From CAZYSK01 sp964649415 (lineage in GTDB: Bacteria; Chloroflexota; Anaerolineae; B4-G1), in assembly GCA_964649415.1 (NCBI GenBank), contig CAZYSK010000001.1:1-64000 (forward strand): a stretch of 64,000 bases of DNA. The letters are read 5' to 3'. A program made the translations under genes and the position numbers. The notes beneath the pieces were generated by a model. That model was not told the DNA's origin and made no database searches. It saw only the letters and a program-made list of their open reading frames with translations. Positions 8,379 to 16,150 of this stretch are shown piece after piece (position 1 is the first letter of the stretch; every line of letters starts with the position of its first letter).

Positions 8379-8440
8379 CTGCCAGCCTCCTGGGTGGTTA
8401 TTGGCTGGGTACAGTGTACCCGATTCCCTCGAGGCTGGCA
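8366..8440 (-). promoter_or_regulatory. Interleaved inverted repeats over SD and start (pseudoknot-capable leader)
   Basis: Two perfect inverted repeats interlock in the order A-B-A'-B'. GGTACACTG at 8367-8375 matches CAGTGTACC at 8412-8420. TGCCAGCCTC at 8380-8389 matches GAGGCTGGCA at 8431-8440. In the minus-strand mRNA one helix contains the SD AGGAGG and the other contains codons 2-4 after the ATG. The arrangement can form a pseudoknot closing the initiation site, or two competing hairpins. A translation switch or autoregulatory site is inferred. The repeats might instead be a protein-binding DNA element. Confidence 0.5.
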
Positions 8441-8526
8441 CGTTCGATTATATTCCCGTGCTACCTCCGTTATTACCCCTCATGACGAACGGCTGCCCCC
8501 GATTCCCTCACCCCTTTGTCCCCTCC

Positions 8527-8555
8527 GTGACACGCTCACGAAGGGCCGTTATAAT
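8527..8555 (+). promoter_or_regulatory. Promoter of the tandem thioredoxin gene
   Basis: GTGACA at 8527-8532 and TATAAT at 8550-8555 with a 17-nt spacer make a good sigma-70 promoter. Expected start is near 8562, about 90 nt before the thioredoxin ATG. Confidence 0.6.
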
Positions 8556-8651
8556 GGCTCCGTCGCCCGATATTTATTAAGGTTGTAGTCAGCTTTGAAG
8601 CCAAGATTCCAGCATTCGAATGCCCGGAAGACCAAACGCGAGGAGGCCAAT

Positions 8652-9362
8652 ATGGTCCACTACGATGCTCCTATCAACGCCAACGACGCAAGTTTCGAGC
8701 GAGTGGTGCTACAGGCACCGCTACCGGCCATAGCGGTATTCTGGTCGGCAGGGGAAATCTCCCGCCAAGAGCTAAACGCCGTGCTGGAGAAGGCCGCGGC
8801 TGCGTATGCCGGCGAGGCTCTCGTGGTGAAGCTAGACGTGTCCGATGCCCCCCAGGCGCGGACACAGTACGGCGTGGACACGCTGCCGCAGTTTCTGTTC
8901 TTCCGCCAGGGGAACCTGATCGCGCGGGCCAAAGGCATGCCCAACGAGGACATGTTGCGCCCGTGGGTCGAGTATCTGCTGGGACGAGGACCGAAGCCGG
9001 TCTCCGGTCAGCCGCCGCGGAAGGAAACAGCGGCAGAGGCCAGCCACCCGCTGGTTGTGACAGATGCCGATTTCGAGCCAGTGGTGCTGCGGGCCAGTGT
9101 TCCCGTGCTGGTTGACTTCTGGGCCGTGTGGTGCGGCCCGTGCCACATGATCACCCCGATCGTCGAGGCGCTCGCGGGGGAATTCGCCGGCCGTGCGCTG
9201 ACCGCCAAGCTAGACGTGGATGCCAATCCCGCCACAGCGCGGCGATACGGCGTGCAGAGCATCCCCACGTTGATCTACTTCCGAAACGGCCAGGAAGTGG
9301 ATCGCGCCATCGGCGCCCAACCGGCCCACGTGCTACGTCAGAAGCTGGAAGCCTTGCTTTAG
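8652..9362 (+). CDS. Tandem thioredoxin-domain protein, first domain degenerate
   Basis: 236 residues with two thioredoxin folds in series. Domain 2 (about 135-236) has the complete active site FWAVWCGPC (C161, C164) and the cis-Pro loop SIPTLIYF. Domain 1 (about 5-112) keeps the fold cues (AVFWSAGE, TLPQFLFF) but has lost both active-site Cys. A polar linker (113-134) joins them. The architecture resembles co-chaperone thioredoxins in which one half binds substrate and the other does redox. The start at 8652 is chosen for SD GAGGAGG; an upstream ATG at 8595 has no SD. The gene is convergent with ogt, and the stop codons overlap. Confidence 0.85.
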   Translation: MVHYDAPINANDASFERVVLQAPLPAIAVFWSAGEISRQELNAVLEKAAAAYAGEALVVKLDVSDAPQARTQYGVDTLPQFLFFRQGNLIARAKGMPNEDMLRPWVEYLLGRGPKPVSGQPPRKETAAEASHPLVVTDADFEPVVLRASVPVLVDFWAVWCGPCHMITPIVEALAGEFAGRALTAKLDVDANPATARRYGVQSIPTLIYFRNGQEVDRAIGAQPAHVLRQKLEALL

Positions 9363-9922
9363 TACACCCGCTCCGTACGCACCCGGCCTGCCGGGGTGAC
9401 GTCTATGCCCTCGAGCCCGAGCAGGGCGCGTTTCATCTCGATGCCGCCCTGGAATCCACCCAGGCTGCCATCGGACTTGATTGCCCGATGGCAGGGGATG
9501 ATGATGGGGAACGGATTGTGCGACAGGGCGTTGCCCACCGCCCGTGCGCCTCTCGGGACGCCCAAGCGACTCGCGATCCTCCCGTAGGTACTGACCCAGC
9601 CGCGCGGTATCTCGCGCTCGGCCAGGAGGACGCGTCTCTGGAACTTGGAGCATCTTTCGATGGTGACGGCATCCAGATCGAAGCCGACCGGCTCACCTGC
9701 AAGGGTGCGCCGTATCCGTTCCCCCACCTCGGCGATCACGGTGCATGATCCCGGCCGGGCAGTGGGATAGCCCGCCCGAGCCAGGTTCTGGGCCGAGGAG
9801 CGCGAGTTGGGAAGAAACACGCGGTACACCCTCGGCCCTCCTTCATCCTCTCGCCAGACGACGCTCAGGTCGCCGAAAGCTGACGGCACGAGCAGGTACG
9901 AGAACGCTTCAAGCACAGCCAC
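9359..9922 (-). CDS. ogt: Methylated-DNA--protein-cysteine S-methyltransferase
   Basis: 187 residues. The C-terminal DNA-binding domain carries the suicide Cys in IIPCHRAIK (C144), the helix-turn-helix Arg-finger region STYGRIASRLGVPRGARAVGNAL, and the GGFQGGIEMKRALL substrate loop. It transfers the alkyl group from O6-alkylguanine to its own cysteine, repairing DNA in the cytoplasm. GTG start at 9922, one base after the hutU stop region, with SD GAGGTGA inside the hutU end. It is therefore probably translated from the hutU transcript, although the functions are unrelated. Confidence 0.93.
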   Translation of the reverse strand: MAVLEAFSYLLVPSAFGDLSVVWREDEGGPRVYRVFLPNSRSSAQNLARAGYPTARPGSCTVIAEVGERIRRTLAGEPVGFDLDAVTIERCSKFQRRVLLAEREIPRGWVSTYGRIASRLGVPRGARAVGNALSHNPFPIIIPCHRAIKSDGSLGGFQGGIEMKRALLGLEGIDVTPAGRVRTERVY

Positions 9923-9923
9923 G

Positions 9924-11576
9924 TCACCTCAGCATCGGGATCTTGAGGCCATGTGCCTTGGCAAACGCCACCGCATCCTCGTACCCCGCATCGACATGGC
10001 GGATCACACCTGTCCAGGGGTCGGTGTCCAACACCCGCTTCAGCCGACGCGCCGCCTCCGGCGTGCCATCGCACACGATCACCTGCCCGGCGTGCTGGGA
10101 ATAACCGATGCCCACCCCGCCGCCGTGGTGGAACGAGACCCAGGTCGCGCCGCAGACGGCGTTGAGGGCGAAGTTCAGCAATGGCCAGTCGGAAATCGCG
10201 TCAGAGCCATCCCGCATGCCCTCCGTCTCCCGGTTGGGAGAGGCGACCGAGCCCGCGTCCAGGTGATCTCGCCCGATGACGATGGGGGCGCTTACCTCAC
10301 CACTAGCCACCAGATCGTTGAAGGCCAGACCAGCCCGTGCCCGCTCCCCATACCCCAGCCAGCAGATGCGAGAGGGGAGCCCCTGTAACTTCACCTGCGC
10401 CTGGGCAATCTTGATCCAGCGCACCAGATGCTCGTCCTCCGGGAAGAGTTCGAGGATCTTGGCGTCGGTGGCGTAGATATCCTCCGGATCGCCCGACAGC
10501 GCCACCCAGCGGAAGGGGCCCTTACCCTCACAGAACAGCGGGCGGATGTAGGCCGGCACGAAGCCGGGATAGGAGAATGCATCCTTAACTCCGTAGTCGT
10601 AGGCCCTCTGGCGCAGGTTGTTGCCGTAGTCGAAAGCCACGGCACCACGCTTCTGCATCTCGACGATAGCCGCGCAGTGTTCGGCCATTGCCCGCCGGGA
10701 CGCCTCCTGATACGCCTTCGGGTCGCGCTCTCTCAGACCGACCGCCTCCTCTAGCGTGTAACCGCTGGGGACGTACATCAGTGGGTCGTGCGCCGGCGTC
10801 TGATCGGTGACGACGTCGGGGATCACGCCTCGGCGGACCAACTCGGGATAGACATCGGCGGCGTTGGCGATGAGGCCGATGGAGATCGCTTCACCCCGTC
10901 GCTTGTGTTCCTCTACCATCGCCAGCGCCCGGTCCAGATCGTCCGCTACGACGTTGAGGTAGGCGGTGTCCAGCCGCCGCTGGGCCCGATGGGGATCGAC
11001 CTCGACGATGAGGCCCACGCCCTCGTTCATCGTGATGGCGAGCGGTTGGGCGCCGCCCATCTCGCCCAGCCCCGCCGTCAGGACGAACTTCCCCTTGAGC
11101 GAGGCCCCGGGGCCGAAGTGCTTCTCGGCGGCAGCGGCGAGCGTCTCGTACGTCCCTTGAAGGATACCCTGAGTGCCAATGTATATCCAGGAGCCGGCGG
11201 TCATCTGGCCGTACATAATGAGCCCCTCCCGCTCCCACTTGTCGAAATTCTCCTGGGTTGCCCAGGCGGGGACGATGTTCGAGTTGGCGATGATGACGCG
11301 CGGGGCATCCAGGTGGGTGCGGATGATACCCACCGGCTTGCCCGACTGGACCAACAACGTCTCGTCAGGCTCCAGGCTGCGCAGCGACTCCAGGATCGCA
11401 TCGAAACACGCCCAGTTGCGAGCCGCCCGACCGCGTCCGCCGTAGACGATCAGGTTCTCTGGATCGCCAGCTACGTCCGGATCCAGGTTGTGCTGGATCA
11501 TCCGATAGGGCGCCTCGATGAGCCAGTTCTTACAGTGCAGTTGTGTGCCTGTAGGGGGATGGACAACGCGTGACAT
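9924..11576 (-). CDS. hutU: Urocanate hydratase
   Basis: 550 residues, the normal length of the family. It is NAD-dependent and converts urocanate to 4-imidazolone-5-propanoate in histidine degradation. Diagnostic segments include GLGEMGGAQPLAITMNEG (NAD site region), DQTPAHDPLMYVPSGYT and ISDWPLLNFALNAVCGATWV. The start at 11576 is chosen for AAGGAGG eight bases upstream and gives the usual N-terminus; a longer frame to 11666 has no SD. No hutH, hutI or hutG lies nearby, so either the pathway is scattered or the enzyme serves imported urocanate. Confidence 0.96.
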   Translation of the reverse strand: MSRVVHPPTGTQLHCKNWLIEAPYRMIQHNLDPDVAGDPENLIVYGGRGRAARNWACFDAILESLRSLEPDETLLVQSGKPVGIIRTHLDAPRVIIANSNIVPAWATQENFDKWEREGLIMYGQMTAGSWIYIGTQGILQGTYETLAAAAEKHFGPGASLKGKFVLTAGLGEMGGAQPLAITMNEGVGLIVEVDPHRAQRRLDTAYLNVVADDLDRALAMVEEHKRRGEAISIGLIANAADVYPELVRRGVIPDVVTDQTPAHDPLMYVPSGYTLEEAVGLRERDPKAYQEASRRAMAEHCAAIVEMQKRGAVAFDYGNNLRQRAYDYGVKDAFSYPGFVPAYIRPLFCEGKGPFRWVALSGDPEDIYATDAKILELFPEDEHLVRWIKIAQAQVKLQGLPSRICWLGYGERARAGLAFNDLVASGEVSAPIVIGRDHLDAGSVASPNRETEGMRDGSDAISDWPLLNFALNAVCGATWVSFHHGGGVGIGYSQHAGQVIVCDGTPEAARRLKRVLDTDPWTGVIRHVDAGYEDAVAFAKAHGLKIPMLR

Positions 11577-11761
11577 AGGTATACCTCCTTGCGCAATGGG
11601 CAATACATCGGCGCGCACGCGGGGGGCAGTACCGGACGCCAGACGATGGACGCCGGACGCAGACACCTATCTTGCATCCGTGGTCATCAGGCCAGAGGCC
11701 ACCACGTTGGTTCGTAGCAGGGCCCGTAGGTCTGCCCGAGTGCCGTATTGGATCCGGCACG

Positions 11762-13267
11762 CTACCCCCCGAAGGCGCGCACCACAATCAAAGGCGTCAA
11801 ATAGACCTCGACGACAGCCGCGAGTGCCAAGAGCGGCACGACGAGGGCGACGAAGCACTTGACAAAATCGGCCAGCGCCGAGAGCCAGCCCTCACTCACA
11901 GTCATCCCACGCGGCGGGGACATGAAGGTTGCCCCCAGGCGCACGGCCAATCCCGTGGCGATACCGGCAGCGGGCACTTCCAAGAGCCCATGAGGCAGCA
12001 CGAAGGCGGCGAAGAACAGCCATGGGCTGTAGCCGGCAAAAGCAGCCTGGCCGACGAAGAAGAATACAATCGCCAGCGGCGCGATCAGCAACGCCACGGC
12101 CAGCGTGCCAAAGGAGAAAACGGCGAGCAACGCAGCCGCCAGCAACGACCGCACGTTATTGCCCAGCACGCCCGCGACGGTGAACGACGGGAGCCAGTCT
12201 ACGACGGGCAAGTCAGAGAACACCTCAGCCGAGACTTGGTCCAGCCCCAGCAAGGCCGGTGGAAGCTGATAGCGGACCGCGTAGCCATAGCCGATGAACA
12301 CGGAGGCCACCAGCCCGACGATCACCACTCCAAGCGCCAGCGACGAACGGCGCAGAATGGCCGGGATCTCGCGGCCATAGAGCCCACCCAGCGTTCCCAG
12401 CCAGCGCAACCTGGGCGGCATATCGTCCACGTCTTTCCCGAAGAACCAGCGTTCCCAACGCAGATGGTCGCGGAACGTGCGCCACAGAGAGGCCACGTTC
12501 AACTCATCAATCTCGCGTCCCAGCAATTCCTCACGACTGAAGAGCTGAATCCCTATGCGCACCAGAACGACGTCCACAACCAACAGGAAGAGCACAATCC
12601 ACCACAGCACGTGGTAGTTAGCCCAGAACATGATGAAGGCCTCTCCCTGTACCAGGAGCGCCATCGGGATGATGATGAAACTGGCCAGCAGGTTGGCCGC
12701 CCGGACGCTTGTCGTCTGGCTGGAGACCACCACCGCCCCGGAAACCATCACCAGGCCCTCCGCTGTCGTCAGCACAGGGACCAACACCAACAAGGCTGGC
12801 GGGGGCGTCCAGCCCTTGGTGACATATAGTCCAAGCAAGTAGACGGCAATACCCAGATAGGCCGCCAGCAACGGAGGAATCAGTGCCGCGAGCGTTTTCC
12901 CCAGATAGAGCTGGGCATCCGTCAGCGGAGTTGCCAGAAGCGGTTCGAGACTGTTGCGCTCCTTCTCGCCTGTGAAAGTCTCCAGGGCAATCACCAGGGA
13001 GAACGAAATCGGGAAGAATCCCACGACCATCAGCAGGAAAGGCAGCATGCGATCGCCGATGATGGACGCGCCGTACTTGGCGACCCAATTCAGCGCTGCA
13101 TCGGCCACGAAACTCATCAGTACGGGGAAGAGAAGAGTAAGAATGACAATGGGTACCACGATGCGCCAGTCCCGCAGCGAGTCCCGAATTTCGCGCCTCA
13201 CCAGGGTGAGCACCATGCGGAACCCCTCACCACGCATCGGACCCACCCGCTTGGCTACCTCGGCCAT
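11762..13267 (-). CDS. ABC-2 permease fused to a SpoIIM-like membrane domain
   Basis: 501 residues, polytopic. The N-terminal half (about 15-260) is an ABC-2/NatB-type permease, with the cytosolic start LVRREIRDSLRDWRIV and the coupling segment GEKERNSLEPLLATPLT. The C-terminal half (about 300-490) resembles stage II sporulation protein M (DUF95): NNVRSLLAAALLAVFSFG, then PHGLLEVPAAGIATGLAVRLG. SpoIIM-like proteins often sit beside ABC transporter genes; here they are one polypeptide. SD GGAGGGG precedes the ATG, 4 bases after the ATPase stop. It probably exports a lipid, peptide or Na+. Substrate unknown. Confidence 0.85.
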   Translation of the reverse strand: MAEVAKRVGPMRGEGFRMVLTLVRREIRDSLRDWRIVVPIVILTLLFPVLMSFVADAALNWVAKYGASIIGDRMLPFLLMVVGFFPISFSLVIALETFTGEKERNSLEPLLATPLTDAQLYLGKTLAALIPPLLAAYLGIAVYLLGLYVTKGWTPPPALLVLVPVLTTAEGLVMVSGAVVVSSQTTSVRAANLLASFIIIPMALLVQGEAFIMFWANYHVLWWIVLFLLVVDVVLVRIGIQLFSREELLGREIDELNVASLWRTFRDHLRWERWFFGKDVDDMPPRLRWLGTLGGLYGREIPAILRRSSLALGVVIVGLVASVFIGYGYAVRYQLPPALLGLDQVSAEVFSDLPVVDWLPSFTVAGVLGNNVRSLLAAALLAVFSFGTLAVALLIAPLAIVFFFVGQAAFAGYSPWLFFAAFVLPHGLLEVPAAGIATGLAVRLGATFMSPPRGMTVSEGWLSALADFVKCFVALVVPLLALAAVVEVYLTPLIVVRAFGG

Positions 13268-13270
13268 CCG

Positions 13271-14197
13271 CTACCCCTCCACGACTCGCAGATATACGTC
13301 TTCCAGGCTACGCGGCACCTTACTCAGGGTAACCACTCCCACCCCGTGTGACGTCAGCGTCTGGAGCACCAGGGGGTTCGCATCCTTCGGATCGGGCGTA
13401 CGGAAGCGCAGCCAGTCTTCCCCGTGGGCCACAACCTGGACCAGGCCAGACACGAGTTTCACCACACCATTCTTGTGCGCCCCGTCGGCCCGGCGAGCCA
13501 GACGCAACTCCATCATCGGCGGGCCCAACAGGCGTGCCTTCAGTTCCCCAGCAGTCCCCAACGCGATGATTCTTCCACGCCGGATAATGGCGATGCGGTC
13601 AGCCAGACCCTCCGCCTCCGCCAGGTTGTGGGTGCAGATCACGACAGCGCGCCGGTGATGCCGCAGGCCCAGCACGGCATCACGGACCAACTTGGCACTG
13701 TGCGGATCCATAGCCGACGTTGGCTCATCGAGCAGGAGTACAGGAGGATCGTGCAACATAGCGCGCACCAGCGCCATCTTCTGCCGCATGCCCTTCGAGT
13801 ACGTGCCCATGCGCTGGTTCCAGGCATCTGGCATCCCGAAGCGAGTCAGCAACTCCTTGGCCCGGCGCTCGCTGTCACGAGCGTCCAGCCCCATCATGCG
13901 GCCAAAGTAATCCAGGTACTCGCTACCCTTCATCCGCAGGTAAAGCCCCGGGCGCTCGGTCAGCAGCCCAATCCGCCGTCTTACGTCCCGCGGGTACTCG
14001 GTTACGCTGTATCCGGCCACGACCGCCTGCCCGGCCGTCGGGCGCAGAATCGCCGCCAGCATACGCACTGTCGTCGTCTTGCCGGCTCCGTTGGGACCCA
14101 ACAGCGCCAGGATTTCTCCCGGCGCTACCGAAAACGTCACCTGATCGACAGCAGTGAAGTCGTCAAATCGCTTGGTTAGATCAATCAACTCAATCAT
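13271..14197 (-). CDS. ABC transporter ATPase (ABC-2/NatA-like)
   Basis: 308 residues. Walker A is GPNGAGKTT, the signature is YSKGMRQKM (an S-K-G variant of LSGGQ), Walker B is VLLLDEPTSAMD, and the H-loop is CTHNLAEAE. The C-terminal extension of about 80 residues (VVKLVSG to SLEDVYLRVVEG) is typical of drug and Na+ exporter ATPases. The start is taken at ATG 14195-14197 (MIELIDLTKRF). The frame is open further upstream to 14290 but reads unnaturally. It is translated just before the ABC-2/SpoIIM fusion and powers it. Confidence 0.92.
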   Translation of the reverse strand: MIELIDLTKRFDDFTAVDQVTFSVAPGEILALLGPNGAGKTTTVRMLAAILRPTAGQAVVAGYSVTEYPRDVRRRIGLLTERPGLYLRMKGSEYLDYFGRMMGLDARDSERRAKELLTRFGMPDAWNQRMGTYSKGMRQKMALVRAMLHDPPVLLLDEPTSAMDPHSAKLVRDAVLGLRHHRRAVVICTHNLAEAEGLADRIAIIRRGRIIALGTAGELKARLLGPPMMELRLARRADGAHKNGVVKLVSGLVQVVAHGEDWLRFRTPDPKDANPLVLQTLTSHGVGVVTLSKVPRSLEDVYLRVVEG

Positions 14198-14366
14198 CGT
14201 CGTCTCATCCAGGGGACCCGCCAGGCCAGCCACGGCGTAGACTGCGAAGCATAAGCAGCACACGCGTGGAGGCACGGTCGCCGCGCCCACAGAGGTAGCA
14301 TCATTATACCATGTGGGACTCCCCTGGCAATAGGTATAGAGTACTACTAAGGCCAGCCCTAGGAAC

Positions 14367-14399
14367 AGACTGCCGGACGGCGTTGCCGTCCGGCAGTCT
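14367..14399 (-). terminator. Long hairpin between phosphatidyltransferase and ABC genes
   Basis: A perfect 14-bp stem (AGACTGCCGGACGG / CCGTCCGGCAGTCT) with loop CGTTG stands 34 bases past the stop of the phosphatidyltransferase. No T-run follows on either strand, so it may be a Rho-assisted terminator or a transcript 3'-end protector. Confidence 0.55.
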
Positions 14400-14432
14400 C
14401 AGTGACCCGAGGCAGTTCCTGACCGTCCCGAG

Positions 14433-15095
14433 CTAGCTGTTTGGTCGCTCCTTTCGAGAAGCCGCGTAGACGTGTAGAATACGCTGAAGCACGGTGAACA
14501 CAGACAACACAGCCAGCGCCCACACCATGACACCCGGCAGGCCGACCGCAGACAGTACACCGATTAGGGCAATGCGCTCCAGCCGCGTCAGCAAACCCAC
14601 CTTGCAGGAGAAACCCAATGACTCGGCCCGAGCGCGCGTGTAGCTGACCATAATCGCCGCTACCAGAGATATGAGAAGCAGCACCACGGTCACGGACGCC
14701 CCTTGGCGCAGGTAATGCACTACGAGGCCCAGAATCAAGGCCGCATCAGACAATCGGTCGAGTGTCGAATCCAGGAATGCCCCGAAGCGGCTCTGCTTTC
14801 CCAGTGCCCGTGCCAGCGCGCCATCCAGCGCATCTATGGGCGCAACGACTAGCAGCAACCATCCTCCCAACTCAACATGGCCCAAGCCGAACAACACGCC
14901 CACGCCAACCTGCAACACAAGGCCCAGGATCGTGATTGTATTGGGGTGGACACCCAGTCCGCCCACAGCGTGTACGATGGGCATCAGGACGGCTTCTGCC
15001 TGGGCACGTGCCCAGTCGGTGACAGTGTCCCAATGCCTGCGCGGCCGCTCTGGCGCTGCACCGCCCTTGACTTCTGCATGCTGGGTACTACTCAT
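14433..15095 (-). CDS. CDP-alcohol phosphatidyltransferase
   Basis: 220 residues, polytopic membrane enzyme. The family motif D-G-x2-A-R-x8-G-x3-D-x3-D is complete: DALDGALARALGKQSRFGAF followed by LDSTLDR. It exchanges CMP of CDP-diacylglycerol for an alcohol; PgsA-type glycerophosphate or an inositol-phosphate acceptor is possible, and the sequence does not decide. ATG 15095 is chosen; an upstream TTG at 15128 adds 11 residues and neither has a strong SD. It lies downstream of an ArsR regulator on the same strand with a 132-base gap, so joint transcription is possible. Confidence 0.88.
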   Translation of the reverse strand: MSSTQHAEVKGGAAPERPRRHWDTVTDWARAQAEAVLMPIVHAVGGLGVHPNTITILGLVLQVGVGVLFGLGHVELGGWLLLVVAPIDALDGALARALGKQSRFGAFLDSTLDRLSDAALILGLVVHYLRQGASVTVVLLLISLVAAIMVSYTRARAESLGFSCKVGLLTRLERIALIGVLSAVGLPGVMVWALAVLSVFTVLQRILHVYAASRKERPNS

Positions 15096-15227
15096 CGTCT
15101 GCGACCGTTCCGCCGATGAAAGCTCCAAGCCGCTCCCGCGCCTCGTCGTCGGTAAACTGGGCGGGAAATGAGCCCAACACGCACTTTCCCCTCGCTCGCC
15201 ATAACTACGTTTGCACCTCCCAAGGAT

Positions 15228-15551
15228 TTAGGTATCTGCAAGCGCCGTCCCGCTCACCATATCCATGAGCTGATCGTGACGCCGCTCGATCTCAGACAGA
15301 TCCACGGAGCAAAACACCTCCCGGCCTGCACGTCGCACTTGCACCAGTCCGAATGTCCGCAGTGGGCGCAGGTGAAAGGAGATGAGTGGCTGGCTGACGT
15401 GAAGCGCCCGCGCCAGCTCGGTCACGGTCATTTCACCGCTGCATGCCAGAGTCACGAGGATGCGCAGGCGCAGAACGTCCTTGAGCGCATAGAAGTAGCG
15501 CGCCAGCTCTCGCAATTCCCCATCGTGCACCGCGTGCCACTGAACGGACAT
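15228..15551 (-). CDS. ArsR-family winged-helix regulator
   Basis: 107 residues. The winged helix-turn-helix is clear: LKDVLRLRILVTLACSGEMT, then VTELARALHVSQPLISFHLRPL and the wing VRRAGREVFCSVD. The usual ArsR metal-site Cys pair (ELCVC) is absent from the recognition helix region; it has VSQPLISFHL instead, so it may sense something other than arsenite. A GTG at 15572 would add seven residues. The AT-rich inverted repeat at 15590-15611, 39 bases upstream, is a likely self-operator. Confidence 0.88.
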   Translation of the reverse strand: MSVQWHAVHDGELRELARYFYALKDVLRLRILVTLACSGEMTVTELARALHVSQPLISFHLRPLRTFGLVQVRRAGREVFCSVDLSEIERRHDQLMDMVSGTALADT

Positions 15552-15589
15552 AGTCGTACCCTGGAATCCCACAATGCATAAAGAATGAT

Positions 15590-15611
15590 TATATAAAAGC
15601 CTGTTTATATA
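15590..15611 (-). promoter_or_regulatory. AT-rich inverted repeat, putative ArsR operator and promoter
   Basis: TATATAAA and TTTATATA form an 8-bp inverted repeat with a 6-nt centre, and the minus-strand TATAAT (about 15594-15589) overlaps it. ArsR-family operators are typically AT-rich imperfect palindromes over the promoter, so autorepression is likely. No good -35 box was found. Confidence 0.5.
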
Positions 15612-15641
15612 TTACTGCAACTGTGCTCACCTGTCAAGAGC

Positions 15642-15669
15642 TTGCCAAATGGCCCAGATTGGGTATAAT
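15642..15669 (+). promoter_or_regulatory. Promoter of tRNA-Pro
   Basis: TTGCCA at 15642-15647 and TATAAT at 15664-15669 with a 16-nt spacer, ending 11 bases before the mature tRNA 5' end. Confidence 0.7.
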
Positions 15670-15680
15670 AGTGGCACCTA

Positions 15681-15754
15681 CGGGGCGTAGCGCAGTTCGG
15701 CAGCGCGCACGGATCGGGACCGTGAGGTCCGGGGTTCAAATCCCCGCGCCCCGA
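15681..15754 (+). tRNA. tRNA-Pro (anticodon CGG)
   Basis: 74 nt cloverleaf. Acceptor CGGGGCG pairs with CGCCCCG, the D-stem is GCGC/GCGC, the anticodon stem is CACGG/CCGTG around loop ATCGGGA (anticodon CGG, reads CCG), and the T-arm is CGGGG TTCAAAT CCCCG. The discriminator is A. CCA is not encoded (ACTG follows). It is a single-gene unit with its own promoter and hairpin terminator. Confidence 0.95.
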
Positions 15755-15761
15755 CTGAAGC

Positions 15762-15794
15762 CTTCACGGGTCGCTCTGAGAGCGACCCGTGAAG
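15762..15794 (+). terminator. Hairpin terminator after tRNA-Pro
   Basis: A perfect 15-bp stem (CTTCACGGGTCGCTC / GAGCGACCCGTGAAG) with loop TGA begins 8 bases after the tRNA. Only a short ATTT follows, so termination may be bidirectional or Rho-assisted. It faces the minus-strand gene ending at 15820. Confidence 0.65.
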
Positions 15795-15819
15795 ACATTT
15801 CATAGTAGAGGTCTGCGCT

Positions 15820-16107
15820 TCAAGTCTCAGGAACGTCACGCTGCGCAGCCAACTCATCTCGGCGCTCCTCAAAGAAGCTGTCGCCTGTACCTGAAACCCG
15901 GTCCAAGCGTTGCAGGAATTCAGTCGCAGAGAGGAGTCCGATGAAGAACAACCCTATGATGTACCAAGCGTACACCTTAGGCTTCTTGGTGCGTCGGCCC
16001 GTAGATGTGGAAGGTTGCCCACCGTTGAGTGGTACAGATCGGCGTAGGGTCATCTGCTTCAGCCCGTTCATGGGCCAGCCGGGCTGACTATTCGGCGCGA
16101 TCACCAC
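15820..16107 (-). CDS. Small single-TM hypothetical protein
   Basis: Up to 95 residues from a GTG at 16107; ATG starts at 16071 or 16053 are also possible, none with a strong SD. One transmembrane helix is visible (VYAWYIIGLFFIGLLSATEFL), after a basic Ser/Thr-rich stretch and before an acidic tail (FFEERRDELAAQRD), suggesting an N-in membrane anchor. It lies 43 bases downstream of the giant surface protein gene on the same strand, so it is probably in that operon. Family not recognised. Confidence 0.5.
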   Translation of the reverse strand: MVIAPNSQPGWPMNGLKQMTLRRSVPLNGGQPSTSTGRRTKKPKVYAWYIIGLFFIGLLSATEFLQRLDRVSGTGDSFFEERRDELAAQRDVPET

Positions 16108-16150
16108 TCTTCAAGAACCAATTGGCCATCGAGAGACCCTGCAAGGCTGC

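Noticed and set aside
7907..8485. 192-residue plus-strand ORF
   Set aside because: Pro/Ser/Arg-rich shadow with no SD; the opposite strand has a good SD and a TM helix.
10788..11573. 261-residue plus-strand ORF inside hutU
   Set aside because: Shadow of a gene of full family length on the other strand.
11672..12829. 385-residue plus-strand ORF antisense to the ABC-2/SpoIIM gene
   Set aside because: Arg/Gln/His-rich antisense composition; the minus strand encodes a clear polytopic protein.
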